64,000 bases of DNA from Brasenia schreberi (taxonomy: Eukaryota; Streptophyta; Magnoliopsida; Nymphaeales; Cabombaceae), in assembly GCA_036023115.1 (NCBI GenBank), contig JAYKKT010000048.1:9896501-9960500 (forward strand), in the 5' to 3' direction. The notes below the pieces were generated by a model. It worked only from the letters and a program-made list of their open reading frames with translations, made no database searches and was not told where the DNA came from. Within the stretch, counting starts at the first letter, position 1, and each line of letters begins with the position of its first letter. The position numbers and the translations under genes were made by a program. Positions 11,410-21,971 of the stretch are shown piece after piece.

Positions 11410-14084
11410 TGAATAAACATCCCAAAATAAAACAAATTTCAAAAACAAACACCTAGTTTGAAAATTCATTTCAAAACCCGATTCTTGAGTTTTCGAAAAC
11501 CCAAGAGTTGCAAAAGCTCTAAATTTTGTCTAAACCCCACTTCAATTAAAACTTTCTCAAATATGGGCCAAGTCCCAATTTGTAAAAGCCTAAAATCCAA
11601 CAGATGAAGCCTAAATAAAAAGCAACCTCAAAAGCAGGTTCAGAAGCCCAAAGAAAGCACCCTAGCCTGATAAAAGTCAGGGTCAAAAGGCCAAATGAAG
11701 GCCCAAGCCTGAAGCAGACTGCAAGCCCGGAACACCAAAAGCCAAGCCAAGATCATCCACCCAATCAACAGAAATCCAAGTATCAAATGACGAAAATGAA
11801 CAGAAATGAAGTCGAGAAGGGTGAGAAAGAGTTTGAACGACAAAGTTGGAAAAAACCCAGCATAAGACGGAGCGCTGATGAAGCTAGGGCCCACACAAAC
11901 CGTCTGTCTCGAAACGCCTAGAATGACCGAAGAAAAGAAATTTGGACTGGATCTAGACCCAAATATCCATATCTAAATAGTATTTGGATTGGATCTGGAT
12001 TCCAAATATCCGATATCCAAGATCAAACCCAACTAAATATTTGGGTTGGATATGGATCCCAAAATATTCGAGATCCATACCCAAATAGTGTTTAGATCGG
12101 ATCTAGATTTTAAAACTCATATCCAAAACCCACCTCATTTGCCAATAAATACATGTGAGGGGGTCCTCAAATGAGGTTCACGTGAAATGCTTGGGAGGAG
12201 AGAGAGCAAGAGAGAGACTTAGCCATGTGGGTTCATGGGTGAGGTGGGTTCAAGTCATGTTGGCTAAGTGGGTCTAGACAAGGGTTGCAACCAAGGTGAG
12301 CTTTACTAATGAAGGCTGCAACCAAGGCGTAGACATGGGCTCGACCAAGGTGGACCGGCTCTAAGAGGTAGGTCTCCTAACCCCACCCTAAACCTAGCCT
12401 AATCATCTAACCTACCTCTCTAAACCTAACCCCAAAGCATCCTAAACCTAACCCCTAAGCCCAGCCCGTGCTGCACCACGACCATAGCCCCTACACAACC
12501 AGGCGCACATATCGTCGCCCCTATCGCACGCCATGCACGCCTTCCGGCTCCCTCGCACCCTGCTGAACCCCCCTTTGCGCTCCTGCCCCGCTCGCTTGAC
12601 ACCCGAGCGCCCTGCTGCGGCGCCCTGCTTCGCCTAGCGCCCTGCTACGCCCTGCACGCAACTCCCGCACGCGCCCAGCTGCGCCACTGCAGCGCCGAAC
12701 GACTACCCCCTCTCGGCCATGCTTCCTGTCGCTTGCAACCCACCTTAGGTCATGACCTACCTTGGCCAGCTCCAGCCACAAACCACCTAAGACTCCCCCT
12801 TAGGGCCGATTAGAGCCAACCCGCACCATACCCCCTTTGGCCGTGACTTGCTTTGGGGCCATACACCCTAACCGTGACTTTCCTTAGCCAGCCACACCCT
12901 AACCGTGCCCTGTTTTTTTGGCCGAACCTAGGCCCTTCCCAAGCCCAAACTCACTTCGATAAACCCCACCTAAGGAGACCCCTCTTGGCTACCAAGGTGG
13001 ACCAAAGCCCAAGCACACACGTACACTTGTAAGTGTTTAAATTCGGTTTTTACCTTATTCCTCTTAAATTCAATTCAATTTTGATACGGAGTTATAATAA
13101 TGGAACGTGGTCTCCCCCCGAGATGTAATATTGGTGCTTGATACACAAGCACACACGTACACTTGAGCCATATTGCTCTTGAAACGTACACAAGATACCC
13201 ACGTACACTTGAGCCTTTCCGCTCTTAGTTGCACACTATTGCACACACATTGAGCCTTCGCTCTTACTCAAAAGACTTTAGTGAAAGCCGTGCAATTTCA
13301 ATTCCGGGTTGTTCAATTCAAGTCGTGTGAGTTTGTCATTTAAATTTCACACTCGCACCCAAGAAGTACGTGAGCACTTGCTCCACACACACATGCACCT
13401 TTTGAGCTTTTGTTGCTTATAAGATATAGCATATTTCTATATTTTCCAGCTGTGTGGGATTTACATTCAAGTCGTGTGACTTTGTCATTTAAGCTTCCAC
13501 ACTTGCACACAAGAGCACTCGAGCACTTGCTCTACACTCTCACACACGAACACATTGAGCCTTTTCGCTCTTATATACTTATATTTCAATTTCGACAAGT
13601 TCAATTCAAGTCGTGTGAGTTTGTCATTTCAATTCTACACTACACACACGCGTGCATTGAGCCTTTCTGCTCTTAAATATATAAGTATATCTCCCTTCCG
13701 CAATTTACATTCAAGTCGTGTGAGTTGATTTCCAAGTTCGGGTATTTTCCTTTCAGTTGCGTGAGTGGCACTTACATTCGGGTATTTACCGTAATAAAAA
13801 CTGCAATTTAGGCAAACAATCGTCGAAATACTCGTTTTTTTCAAGAATTCATGTTTGCTTAAAATCGAAGTTTTCTAAACGTTGAAACTGACCCTTGAGC
13901 ACCGGTTGAAGAAGGTTTCAAGTGAAAAGATCTCGCTTGCTCACAATTACCTTTTAAAAGTCAGATATGTTTCAAAAACTTCGCTAGCTTGAGCAAGTTA
14001 GCTGGCACACCCTTCAAAGCAACGTAAACTCGAAAATGTTCATTTCCGGCTTCAAAACGAGGAGTGAAAATTTTCGTGCTTATA
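11410..14084 (+). repeat. 5' LTR of the inner gypsy element (about 2.67 kb)
   Basis: Collinear with 21,972-24,878 over its whole length: the same opening AAACA(T/C)CCCAAAATAAAA, the same GC-rich middle (about 12,440-12,960) and the same terminal GGAGTGAAAATTTTC block. The end reads CTTATA where the 3' LTR has CTTACA. The TATA region is mutated: CAATAAATACATG at about 12,143 where the 3' LTR has CTATAAATAGAGG. It also lacks about 200 bp present in the 3' LTR just after the CGGGTATTTA phrase near 13,790. Confidence 0.88.
13130..13780 (+). repeat. array of imperfect approx. 100-bp units inside the LTR
   Basis: A motif TTGAGCCTTTCCGCTCTTA and variants recurs at about 13,164, 13,212, 13,250, 13,402, 13,557 and 13,659. 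It alternates with CAAGTCGTGTGAGTTTGTCA at about 13,320, 13,470 and 13,605 and with CACACACG-type spacers. The same array, with an extra unit or so, is in the 3' LTR at about 23,620-24,300. GAGC...GCTC forms a short stem in each motif. Confidence 0.7.
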
Positions 14085-14107
14085 GTTTTGGCACGCCCGG
14101 TGGGACT
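14085..14107 (+). promoter_or_regulatory. primer-binding-site region of the gypsy element
   Basis: TTTTGGCACGCCCGGTGGGA follows directly on the 5' LTR end. A TGGCACGCCCGGTGGGAC phrase at this position is, from memory, common in plant gypsy elements and is the expected place for tRNA-primed minus-strand synthesis. I did not match it to a specific tRNA. Confidence 0.6.
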
Positions 14108-14227
14108 CAGGTCTTGAGAAAATATCGATCAAACAAATAAACCTCTTGAAAATTTTTCCAAAGAAAGTATTTAACTCTTTGCCTTTTTGCATTTCATAGT
14201 TGGTTTTTAAAACAAAGCATCGGAGTC

Positions 14228-15464
14228 ATGTCGAGTTCAGACTCCAATGAAGTGTCCAGCCATGTCTTGCACACATCAAGTTCTCGCTCCAAAAGACTTT
14301 CGAAAACCAATTTCAAAAATAGGAGAGAAGAGATAGAGGACTTGCGAAAAGACTTCGAAGCAAAAATTATTGCACTTAGCCAAGAGGTAGAGGCAGCTGA
14401 TTCCTGTTCGTCTCATGGCGAACTAGCAAAAGCTAAGAAGAAATTCGACAAGTCTAGAAAGCCAAAGGAAACCTCCACTATGGAGGGAAACCAATATCAC
14501 GAGTCCTTCACTCACAAGGACCAAAAAGCCCTACAACAATTGCTAAAAGGGCAAAATAAAGAAAAGATAACATACGCCCTGTCTGATTTCCTTCCTTTGG
14601 ATTACGAAACGGATAGTGACGACAAAATACCGAACTTTCATTGGTATGATGACACGGGGGATCCTAGATCCCACCTACAACTCTTTTCCCGTCGAGCCCA
14701 CAAAAAGAAGGACTCGAAGAACTGGATATATTGGTTTCCCCTTTCCCTCAAAGGTACCGCTTCAAAATGGCTTGCTTCCTACGATTTAAGCCAGTTCGCG
14801 ACTTTTAAAGAATTAGCGAACTATTTTATGCAAAGGTTTTACATAATGTGGAAGTAACGCCGACTTTAAACACTTTGAGTGATACCAAATAGGCATCGAA
14901 CGAGGATGTACACGCATTCATCGTTTGATGGAGGTCCCTCCTAGGGCAAGTGAGAGGGCCGATTTCAGAAGGATGCGCAATAATGCTCATACTTATAATT
15001 TCAAAGCTGAATTGAAAACTCTTCTCTCTTTACATGAAATATTAACTTTCCATAAGTTGATCAAGAAAGCCTCCCTCTTTGAAACAAATCTGAAAAAGGG
15101 AGTATACGATCACCTATGGAAAGGAAACATTTTGTAAAAGTCACGTTTGGAAAAACCCAGAACTTACGGGTTACCCACTATGGACAAAAGGGCAAAACCC
15201 TAAAAAGTTGCAAATGTACGAGTGGATCCAAGCCCGACGAGCACTTCAAAAGAGTATAAACCAAAAAATGAAAAAAAATTACAAAAAACTTTTGAAAAAC
15301 GGGAGTATACCCCACTAGAGCAACCTGTCTCGGAGGTCCTTGACCTCCTACTTGCCCAAGAAATGATCGCACTCCCCGAAATTCCTGAGGGAACCACTTC
15401 CAAAGGGAGGTTTTTAAATCGTTTTTACAAGTATCATCAGATCAAGGGACATAATACAAACTAA
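14228..15464 (+). pseudogene. gypsy gag, broken
   Basis: Structural polyprotein of the particle. The start ATG at 14,228 is supported by the aligned start at 59,802 in the second copy (both open MSS followed by a Ser-rich stretch). A charged helix-rich N-terminus (about residues 35-60) precedes the retrotrans_gag core: SHLQLFSRRAHKKKDS, then a WFPLSLKGTASKWLASYDL stretch near residue 180. The frame ends at 14,857 through a frameshift. The continuation (HTF-equivalent HAFIV, then KLIKKASLFETNLKKGVYD) is found in other frames to about 15,130. The C-terminal zinc finger YKYHQIKGHNT (about 15,427-15,461) has lost its first Cys and ends at a stop. Confidence 0.85.
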
Positions 15465-15494
15465 TGTTTCTCTTTACTCAATAAAATCGAGAAC

Positions 15495-16829
15495 TTGATA
15501 GCACAGGGCCGACTCCAGGTCACTGAGGAACCAGAGCTTGCCCAAGCTATATTCAAAGAACCCTTCCCCAATCACGCAAACACTAGTGGGAAGGAAAAAG
15601 AGGTATGTGCTTTCTCGACTTCAAAAAGTCTAGTGCATCCATCACATTCTAGTTTTACTACTTATGCATCATCTGTCATTATTTATAAGAAAAATGCCCA
15701 AGTAGTAATCCAGGGAGCGCTTAGAGTCCCGCCCCTGGTTAGAGCCATTCTAGAAATTTGAGGTGCTCCTAGGCACTCAAGTAGAGCCACAATAGGCACG
15801 AGCCTTAGGCAAAGTGTAGGGGAAGTGACCAGGTCCGGGAGGATCTATCAACCCCAATACTTAGAGAAAACAGCTAAAAAAGTTGTCAGTATCCCTGGCC
15901 CTTCAAAAGCATGCATTCCTAAGGTTTTGCAAAACACGGACAAAAGAAAAAATGTTTTAACCTTATATTATTTTGAAAATTATCTTTCTAAGATTCCAAT
16001 AAACATGTCCATCCGAGAGCTGATACAAACCTCACTTAGGCACAGGCTTGTTTTAGAAAAAATCTTAGAGAGAGCCAAGGTTAACTCAAGTATAAACCTT
16101 GAGTCCTTGTAAATTCAAGTGGCGTCTATATGTGCAAAAACGCCCATCGTGTTCTCGGAAGACGAGATAGAAAGAATGTATGAAACTCACAACTAAGCTT
16201 TGTATATAGAGGTAATATTGAATCACTATCCTCTCGACAAATGCTTAGTTGATGGGGGAGGAGGTCTTAACATCCTTTTGCTCCACGTGGCGTATCAAAT
16301 TGGAGTCACCTTGACCTCCGTGAACCCAAGCCCCATCGTAATCATTGGATACGATGGGAATGCATTTAGACCGGTGGGAGCCGTAGAGTTACCCATGGAA
16401 ACGGGGGCCATAGCCCACCTGGGGGTGTTCCATGTCTTAGACATACACCCCCATTACAACCTATTGCTTGGAAGACCCTGGATACATAGCTTTCGAGCTG
16501 TGCCATCCACCTTCCATAGGTGTGTAAAAATCCCCTACGAAGTCCAGATTATGGTAATTCTAGGTGAAAACCATCCTCAGCTTCAGGGAATCCAAAATTT
16601 TCCTTGCTTATCAAGTCACCAAGTCTATGAGGACAACCTTGGAAAGCCCTTGGTCGAGACACCAAAGCTCGTCCTCCAAAAGCCTAGGAAGGTCGTGAAT
16701 ATCAAAGGGCAGTCCAAAGCTTGCCCACCCAAAACCATAACCATCCTAGGAAAGACCAAGTGTCGACTATTCCCAAAAACCCTACATAAGAAACCATTCA
16801 AGCATGACATGGACGATAGCAATTTCTAA
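15495..16829 (+). pseudogene. gypsy linker and aspartic protease, broken
   Basis: 15,495-16,112 is the poorly conserved linker, ending in the helix SIRELIQTSLRHRLVLEKIL, which precedes the protease in the second copy too. The protease (16,200-16,829) shows LVDGGGGLNIL in place of the usual D-[ST]-G catalytic triad (about residues 16-26). Next come IIGYDGNAFRPVGAVELPM and then LLLGRPWIHS (about residues 97-106), the C-terminal protease motif. The second copy has the same VDGGGG, so this is a lineage feature and not decay. A stop and frame change between 16,112 and 16,200 break this copy. Confidence 0.8.
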
Positions 16830-17081
16830 AACCATGAATTATATCAAAACTTTTCAAAAAACAAAAAATCTTGGAACATGCTATTGAACATGGGGTACAT
16901 GCCCTACCAAAGTCTAAGGACCCAAAACCAAGGTTGCCTCGAGCCCATAGTGTCAAGTGCAAACCCAAGCTGATATGGGATAGGCTATACTCCCACCATA
17001 CCCCCAGAACCACCACTTGTGACCACCTAGAAACCTATGGCTTAGAAATCTTATTTAGAGACTAATTTGTGGCGTTTTCCT

Positions 17082-18560
17082 TTGTAGGTATGATGGAAGA
17101 TCTCTCCTTAAACCAAAATCCAAAAAAATAACAAATTCTCAAAATACAAAAACAATTTGACAAATCTCAAAAACCAAAAATATTAGAAATCTGCGAAAAA
17201 TAAAAAAAAGTTGTAGTTTGTATAGCTCCAAATATCTTTTCCTTGCAAAAAATCAAAAAAATCGAAAATTTAGAAAATTTCAAAAATGAAATCTTGTGTA
17301 TACCAGCTCCTAGTAAAATTTTGGAAAAAACGAAGGCTTTTGAAGGAAAAATCTTCCTCATAAAAGGACTCAAGTCTTCAAAACCTATAAAAATTCCAAA
17401 ACTAGGACCAGGTGTTTTCAAAAATCATGCATTAACTCCAAATTCCCTTGGATTTAGAATTCTCGAGAATGATCAAGGCCCGGAGGAGGATCCCCTTCTC
17501 CCTGAGGAGGATCCCATTTCCGAGCTTCCCGAATTTAACAAAATCCTTGATTTTGAAAAACCTTCAAATTCTGTAGGAGGGGATTTCATAGAGATCAACT
17601 TAGGGAATGAAACAAAACCCAAGCATATTAAGATAGGCGCATGTTTGTATGAGCATGAAAAAACATCATTCATTGCATTCTTGAAAACCTATATCGATGT
17701 GTTTGCATGGACTTACGAAGACATACCAGGTATAGACCCAAAAGTGGTAGAGCATTGTCTTCCCCTAGATCTAGACTCGAAACCCATAAAGCAAAAGCTT
17801 AGGAAGAGAATGTACATTCGCAAGTAAAGGAGGGTTTAGAAGATCTGCTTAAAGCTGGTTTTACAAAACCCATTGCGTATTCTGATTTGCTTTCCAACAT
17901 TGTTGTAGTTCGAAAATCCAATGGAAAAATACGAATTTGCATTGATTTCAGAAATTTGAACAAAGCCATGCCAAAGGATAACTTCCCTTTGCCAAATATT
18001 GATTTGATAGTCAATAGTACTACAAATCATGAAATGTTTTCCTTTATGGATGGCTACTCGGGTTATAATCAAATCAAATTAGCCCCAAGAGACCAGGCTA
18101 AAACTACTTTTACCACACTCTGGGGTACATTCTGCTATACAGTCATGCCTTTTGGTTTGAAAAACGTCGGTGCCACATACCAAAGAGCCATGACCACGAT
18201 CTTTCACGATCAAATTCATGAGCTCTCAGAGGTATATGTGGATGATCTCTTGTTAAAATTAAAGACCTGAGACACACATATCAAATCCTTGAAAAAGTTT
18301 TCGAAAGATTGAGGCTTTATAAAGTAAAACTAAACCCTCAAAAGTGCGTCTTCGGAGTAAAATCCAGAAAGCTTTTAGATTTTATGGTAAGCCAAAGAGG
18401 CATTGAAGTCGACCCCTCTAAGTGTCGAGCCATCATAGATATGCCTCTACCCTCCAATTTAACACAAATCTGAAGCCTCCAAGGTCGCCTCCAATCCATT
18501 AGAAGGTTTATTTCAAACCTCGCTACAAGATGCAAACATTTCAACAAACTTTTAAGAAAA
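17082..18560 (+). pseudogene. gypsy reverse transcriptase, broken
   Basis: A Lys/Phe-rich leader (17,090-17,560) comes first. Then the conserved pre-RT block (FAWTYEDIPGIDP near 17,702) and the RT proper: ICIDFRNLNKAMPKDNFPLP (about 17,937-17,997), FSFMDGYSGYNQIKLA (about 18,039-18,085), MPFGLKNVGATYQRAM (about 18,147-18,195) and the catalytic YVDDLL (about 18,234-18,251). Frame breaks: TAA at about 17,825 in the fingers, a TGA at about 18,270 right after the catalytic loop, and a further stop near 18,472 in the thumb. The pre-RT ORF begins with MMEDLS after a pyrimidine tract ending in TAG, exactly as in the second copy at 62,676. Confidence 0.88.
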
Positions 18561-18563
18561 GGG

Positions 18564-19045
18564 GTGAAATTTGTGTGGGACGATGATTGTCAAAAGGCTT
18601 TCGAAAGATTAAAGGCGTATTTGGTTAATCCTCCTGTTTTAAACCCTCCAAAGCAAGGAAAACCTCTTTTGCTTTATATTTCTGTGCATGTGAATGCTTT
18701 GGGTGTATTATTAGCACAATATGAGGATGATACCCATAAAGAGTATGCCATCTACTATATTTCGAAAACTCTATTGGCTTATGAACGAAACTATCAAGCC
18801 ATGGAGAAGACGTGCTTGGCCTTGGTATGGGCCAGCTAGAAATTTCAACACTATTTCCTAGATCATGAGATCTGGATAGTGTCTAGGCTTGATCCAATCA
18901 AGCATCTGTTTGAAAAACCTATCCTCATGGGTAGGCTGGGTAAATGGCAACTCCTCTTGATGGAGTATGACATGAAATTCCACCATCAAACCTCCATCAA
19001 GGGGCAAGCCCTAGCCAACTATATGGCCAACTTCCCTTTAGAGGA
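18564..19045 (+). pseudogene. gypsy RNase H (first, retroviral-position), broken
   Basis: Begins at the connection FVWDDDCQKAFERLK and shows PLLLYISVHVNALGVLLAQ, IYYISKTLLAYERNYQAMEK and, after a TAG at about 18,837, FQHYFLDHEIWIVSRLDPIK. The catalytic Asp normally in LYLAVSD is replaced (LYISVHV), a frequent state in elements with a second RNase H. It ends at YMANFPLED. Confidence 0.8.
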
Positions 19046-19140
19046 TTCATATCCCACACTTGACAAAATGCCCGATGAAGGCATCTTTCAAAACCAATTT
19101 CAAAATCATATTTTATCAAATTACTCAAATGAAAACCAAG

Positions 19141-19520
19141 TGTGGAAGATGCACTTCGATGGGGCATGAAACCAAAGAGGGGTTGGGGCAGGAATCATCC
19201 TCATATCCCTTGAAAAGGGAGAAATACCCATCGTCATTCACCTAGATTTTGAATGTTCCAACAACACAGCCGAGTATGAAGCACTCATACAAGCCTTGAA
19301 AATTTTGAAAACTCTAGGGGCATCATGCATCGAAGTCTTTGGAGATTCTTTACTTGTTATAAATCAAGTGTTAAAAATTTGACAAGTCAAAAATGAAAAA
19401 CTTCTTCCATACCACGAATTGGCCACCAAGCTAGTCGAGTCGTTCAAATCGTGTATGCTCACACACGTAGGAAGAGAGGACAATGGCATAGCTGATGCCC
19501 TCTCATCCTTAGGCTCAGCC
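19141..19520 (+). pseudogene. second (archaeal-type) RNase H of the Tat lineage, broken
   Basis: The order of the four acidic residues is clear: MHFDGA (about 19,149), NNTAEYEALIQAL (about 19,261), FGDSLLVINQ (about 19,339) and NGIADALSSL (about 19,483). This aRNH between the first RNase H and integrase is the hallmark of Tat elements. A TGA at about 19,168 and another at about 19,380 interrupt it. Confidence 0.85.
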
Positions 19521-19619
19521 CTAAGGGTCGATCCCACTTTGCGAACCCGACCCTTAGAAATATGGCACTCGCCCACTCCATCTACACACGATTTGGAGAT
19601 TTGCCAAAACAACACAACT

Positions 19620-20880
19620 TCCACTGAAAAACCCTGGTTTCAAGACATTAAAGAGTTCTTAGAAAATGGAGGATTTTCAGAATTCGCTTCGTCTAAAGAC
19701 AAAGCTTTTATTCGAAGGATTTCAACCCGATATCTGATTTTGGGAGGGGTTCTTTATAAAAAGAGTTTTACTGGCATCTTACTAAGGTGTGTCGACTTGG
19801 AGGAGGCTAGGATAGTAATGCATGAATTCCACGATGGAGAATGTGTAGGGCATATAAACGCCAATGTGATGGCAATGAAAATACTTAGAGCGAGTTATTT
19901 TTGGTCCACTCTAAAGCAGGATTGCCATGACCATGTTAGGAAGTGTCACCCATGTCAAGTGCATGGACACGCCATTCATACCCCTTCATCCATATTGCAT
20001 TCCGTGGTCAGCCCATGGCCATTCACTATGTGGGTGTTTGACATCATAGGACCAATATTCCCAAAGGCATCAACTGGGCATAGGTTTATACTAGCAGCCA
20101 CTGAATACTTTTCCAAATGGGTTGAAGCTACCTCCCTAACTAATGTCCAGGGGCAACATGTAGTGGCGTTCATTAGGAAAAATATTTTGGCTCGATTTGG
20201 GGTTCCAAAAGACCTAGTGTCTGATAATGGCACCCCCTTCAAAAACGAGAGGGTGGTAAAGTTATGTAACACGTATGGCATAACTCACCACTTCTCATCG
20301 CCCTACTACCCTCAAGGCAACGGCCAAAATGAAGCCACCAATAAGACTCTCATAAGCATCATTGAGAAAACTTTAGAGAAGCATAGGACGTGGCATGAGA
20401 AGTTGGATGAAGCCTTATGGGCTTATAGGACTTCCATCCGAACTCCCACAAATACCACGCCATTTGAGTTGGTCTATGGCACAAACGCCATTCTCCCCAT
20501 TCATACCAATCTGCATTCATTTCATACATCACTTGCACTCAACCTTCCACTAGAGATGCTACAACATGCTAGAATGGCCGAGCTTGATTTATTAGATGAG
20601 AGAAGGCTCCTTGCCATGGATCATGCACATGCATACCGGCAAAGGGTAGCCCGACATTATGAGAAGCATATGAGACCTCGCCACTTCAAAGTGGGAGACC
20701 TTGTGCTCAAAATCATTCAACATCGTGGCCCACATCCACTTGGAAAGTGGCGGCCCAAGTGGGATGGTCCTTATGTTGTAAGTGGAACCACCACGAACAA
20801 CGCATACTAGTTAGTCGATGTTGAGGGTAGGAATTTAGCAGACCCTATGAATGCTCAATATTTGAAAAAATACCATGTGT
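19620..20880 (+). pseudogene. gypsy integrase (largely open)
   Basis: Zinc finger: H-x-n-H...C-x2-C visible as ECVGH and KCHPCQ (about 19,840-19,960). The catalytic triad is the Asp in VFDIIGP (about 20,035), the Asp in LVSDNGTPF (about 20,217) and the Glu in GQNEATNK (about 20,323). The C-terminal SH3-like module ends with KWDGPYVVS, a GPY/F motif, and no chromodomain follows. This is the best preserved part of the copy, open from 19,419 to 20,810, where a TAG replaces the expected Tyr/Lys-rich tail that continues to about 20,880. Confidence 0.88.
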
Positions 20881-21971
20881 AGGGTCTAAGTTAAGTCCTA
20901 TTGCGATAAATATCTTGAAGAAAATCTACTTTGAAACTTTGTGAGTAAGGATCAAAGTAGATCGTGCAACCCTGAATAAGAGAATCAATGCTTGTGAAAA
21001 AGCGGAGTTTTTAAAACAAAGGGGTTACATTTCAAAATCCTTCTTCTTACAAAAGAAGGCCTGGTTCAAAATAGCAAGATACTTGCAAGTAGTACGTGTT
21101 ATTTCTAAATAGGCTGAGCTGGGATGAATCGAGTAGATCCTTGGGATAAGTCCTTCCCCTCTTCTCTTCTCTTCCCCAAAAGGAAAACTTGGCCAAAAAG
21201 CAAAAGGGAAATCCCTACAAAAATCTCTTTCCCAAAAGAAAGCTGAATCCAAAAAGAAAAATCGTTTATTCTATGGAAAAGAGGGAACAAAGAAAAAATA
21301 CTCCCAAAGGGAGACCCTCTATGAAAAACAAAAAAATAGTCAAAAAGCTTAAAAAGAGCAATTTTCTGCCTCTTTGCCTCAAACCACGGGACACTCCAGA
21401 AGGGACTGTGGTAGCTCTTTCCCCATCCCTGCGACTTATCCTAAGTGAAGAAAGGTTCATTTCAAGGAATCCTAAAGTAAAAATAGGATTTGCTTACTTG
21501 AATCTCATCTTGTTTGAGAATTAGACATTTGAAAAGCGAGTGTTAAGACTCGAGTAAAGGGAAATACGAAAAGCTGAAATCCTTAGGATTTAAGCTAAAA
21601 GGAGTTTTTCTCTTTCAAAAACGTATTTAGAAAACCTCGAACATCGAGCAACACAAGACCAGCTCACTTGGTGCAACCGGTCTTCATAAGACCACCAAGT
21701 TCGACCATTCCATTAAGTCTCTAGGAAACTCCACTTTCTAGCATGTCATTCCATGTCATTCATTCATATGGGTAGGCATGGACACTTGCACAATCCCAAT
21801 TAGGACTAGCACCACATTAGGTAAAGTCTCATTTGGTGAAAATCTCCTCTTACTGGGCATAAAAGATAACGTTTTTTTCAAAACTAGGACGATCCCATAT
21901 TCTCGAGGACGAATCCAAGGAGAAATTAAATTGGGGTGTTGTCTTCTTCGCCAATGCCAAAGAGGGGTATC
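20881..21971 (+). other. 3' internal region of the gypsy element, with polypurine tract
   Basis: About 1.1 kb between the integrase and the 3' LTR. A Lys-rich ORF (21,189-21,524) has no family match I recognise and is probably not a gene. The last bases before the LTR (about 21,957-21,967, AAAGAGGGG) form the polypurine tract that would prime plus-strand synthesis. Confidence 0.6.

Noticed and set aside
12521..12781. minus-strand Arg/Gly/Ala-rich ORF
   Set aside because: Lies in the GC-rich repeat part of the 5' LTR. The equivalent in the 3' LTR is not conserved in frame.
13130..13780. possible CRISPR-like repeat-spacer array
   Set aside because: Repeats are imperfect, spacers are themselves repetitive, the array is duplicated in both LTRs, and the organism is a plant.
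21189..21524. Lys-rich ORF after the gypsy integrase
   Set aside because: Composition-driven, no motif, and no copy to test conservation. Treated as 3' internal non-coding region.
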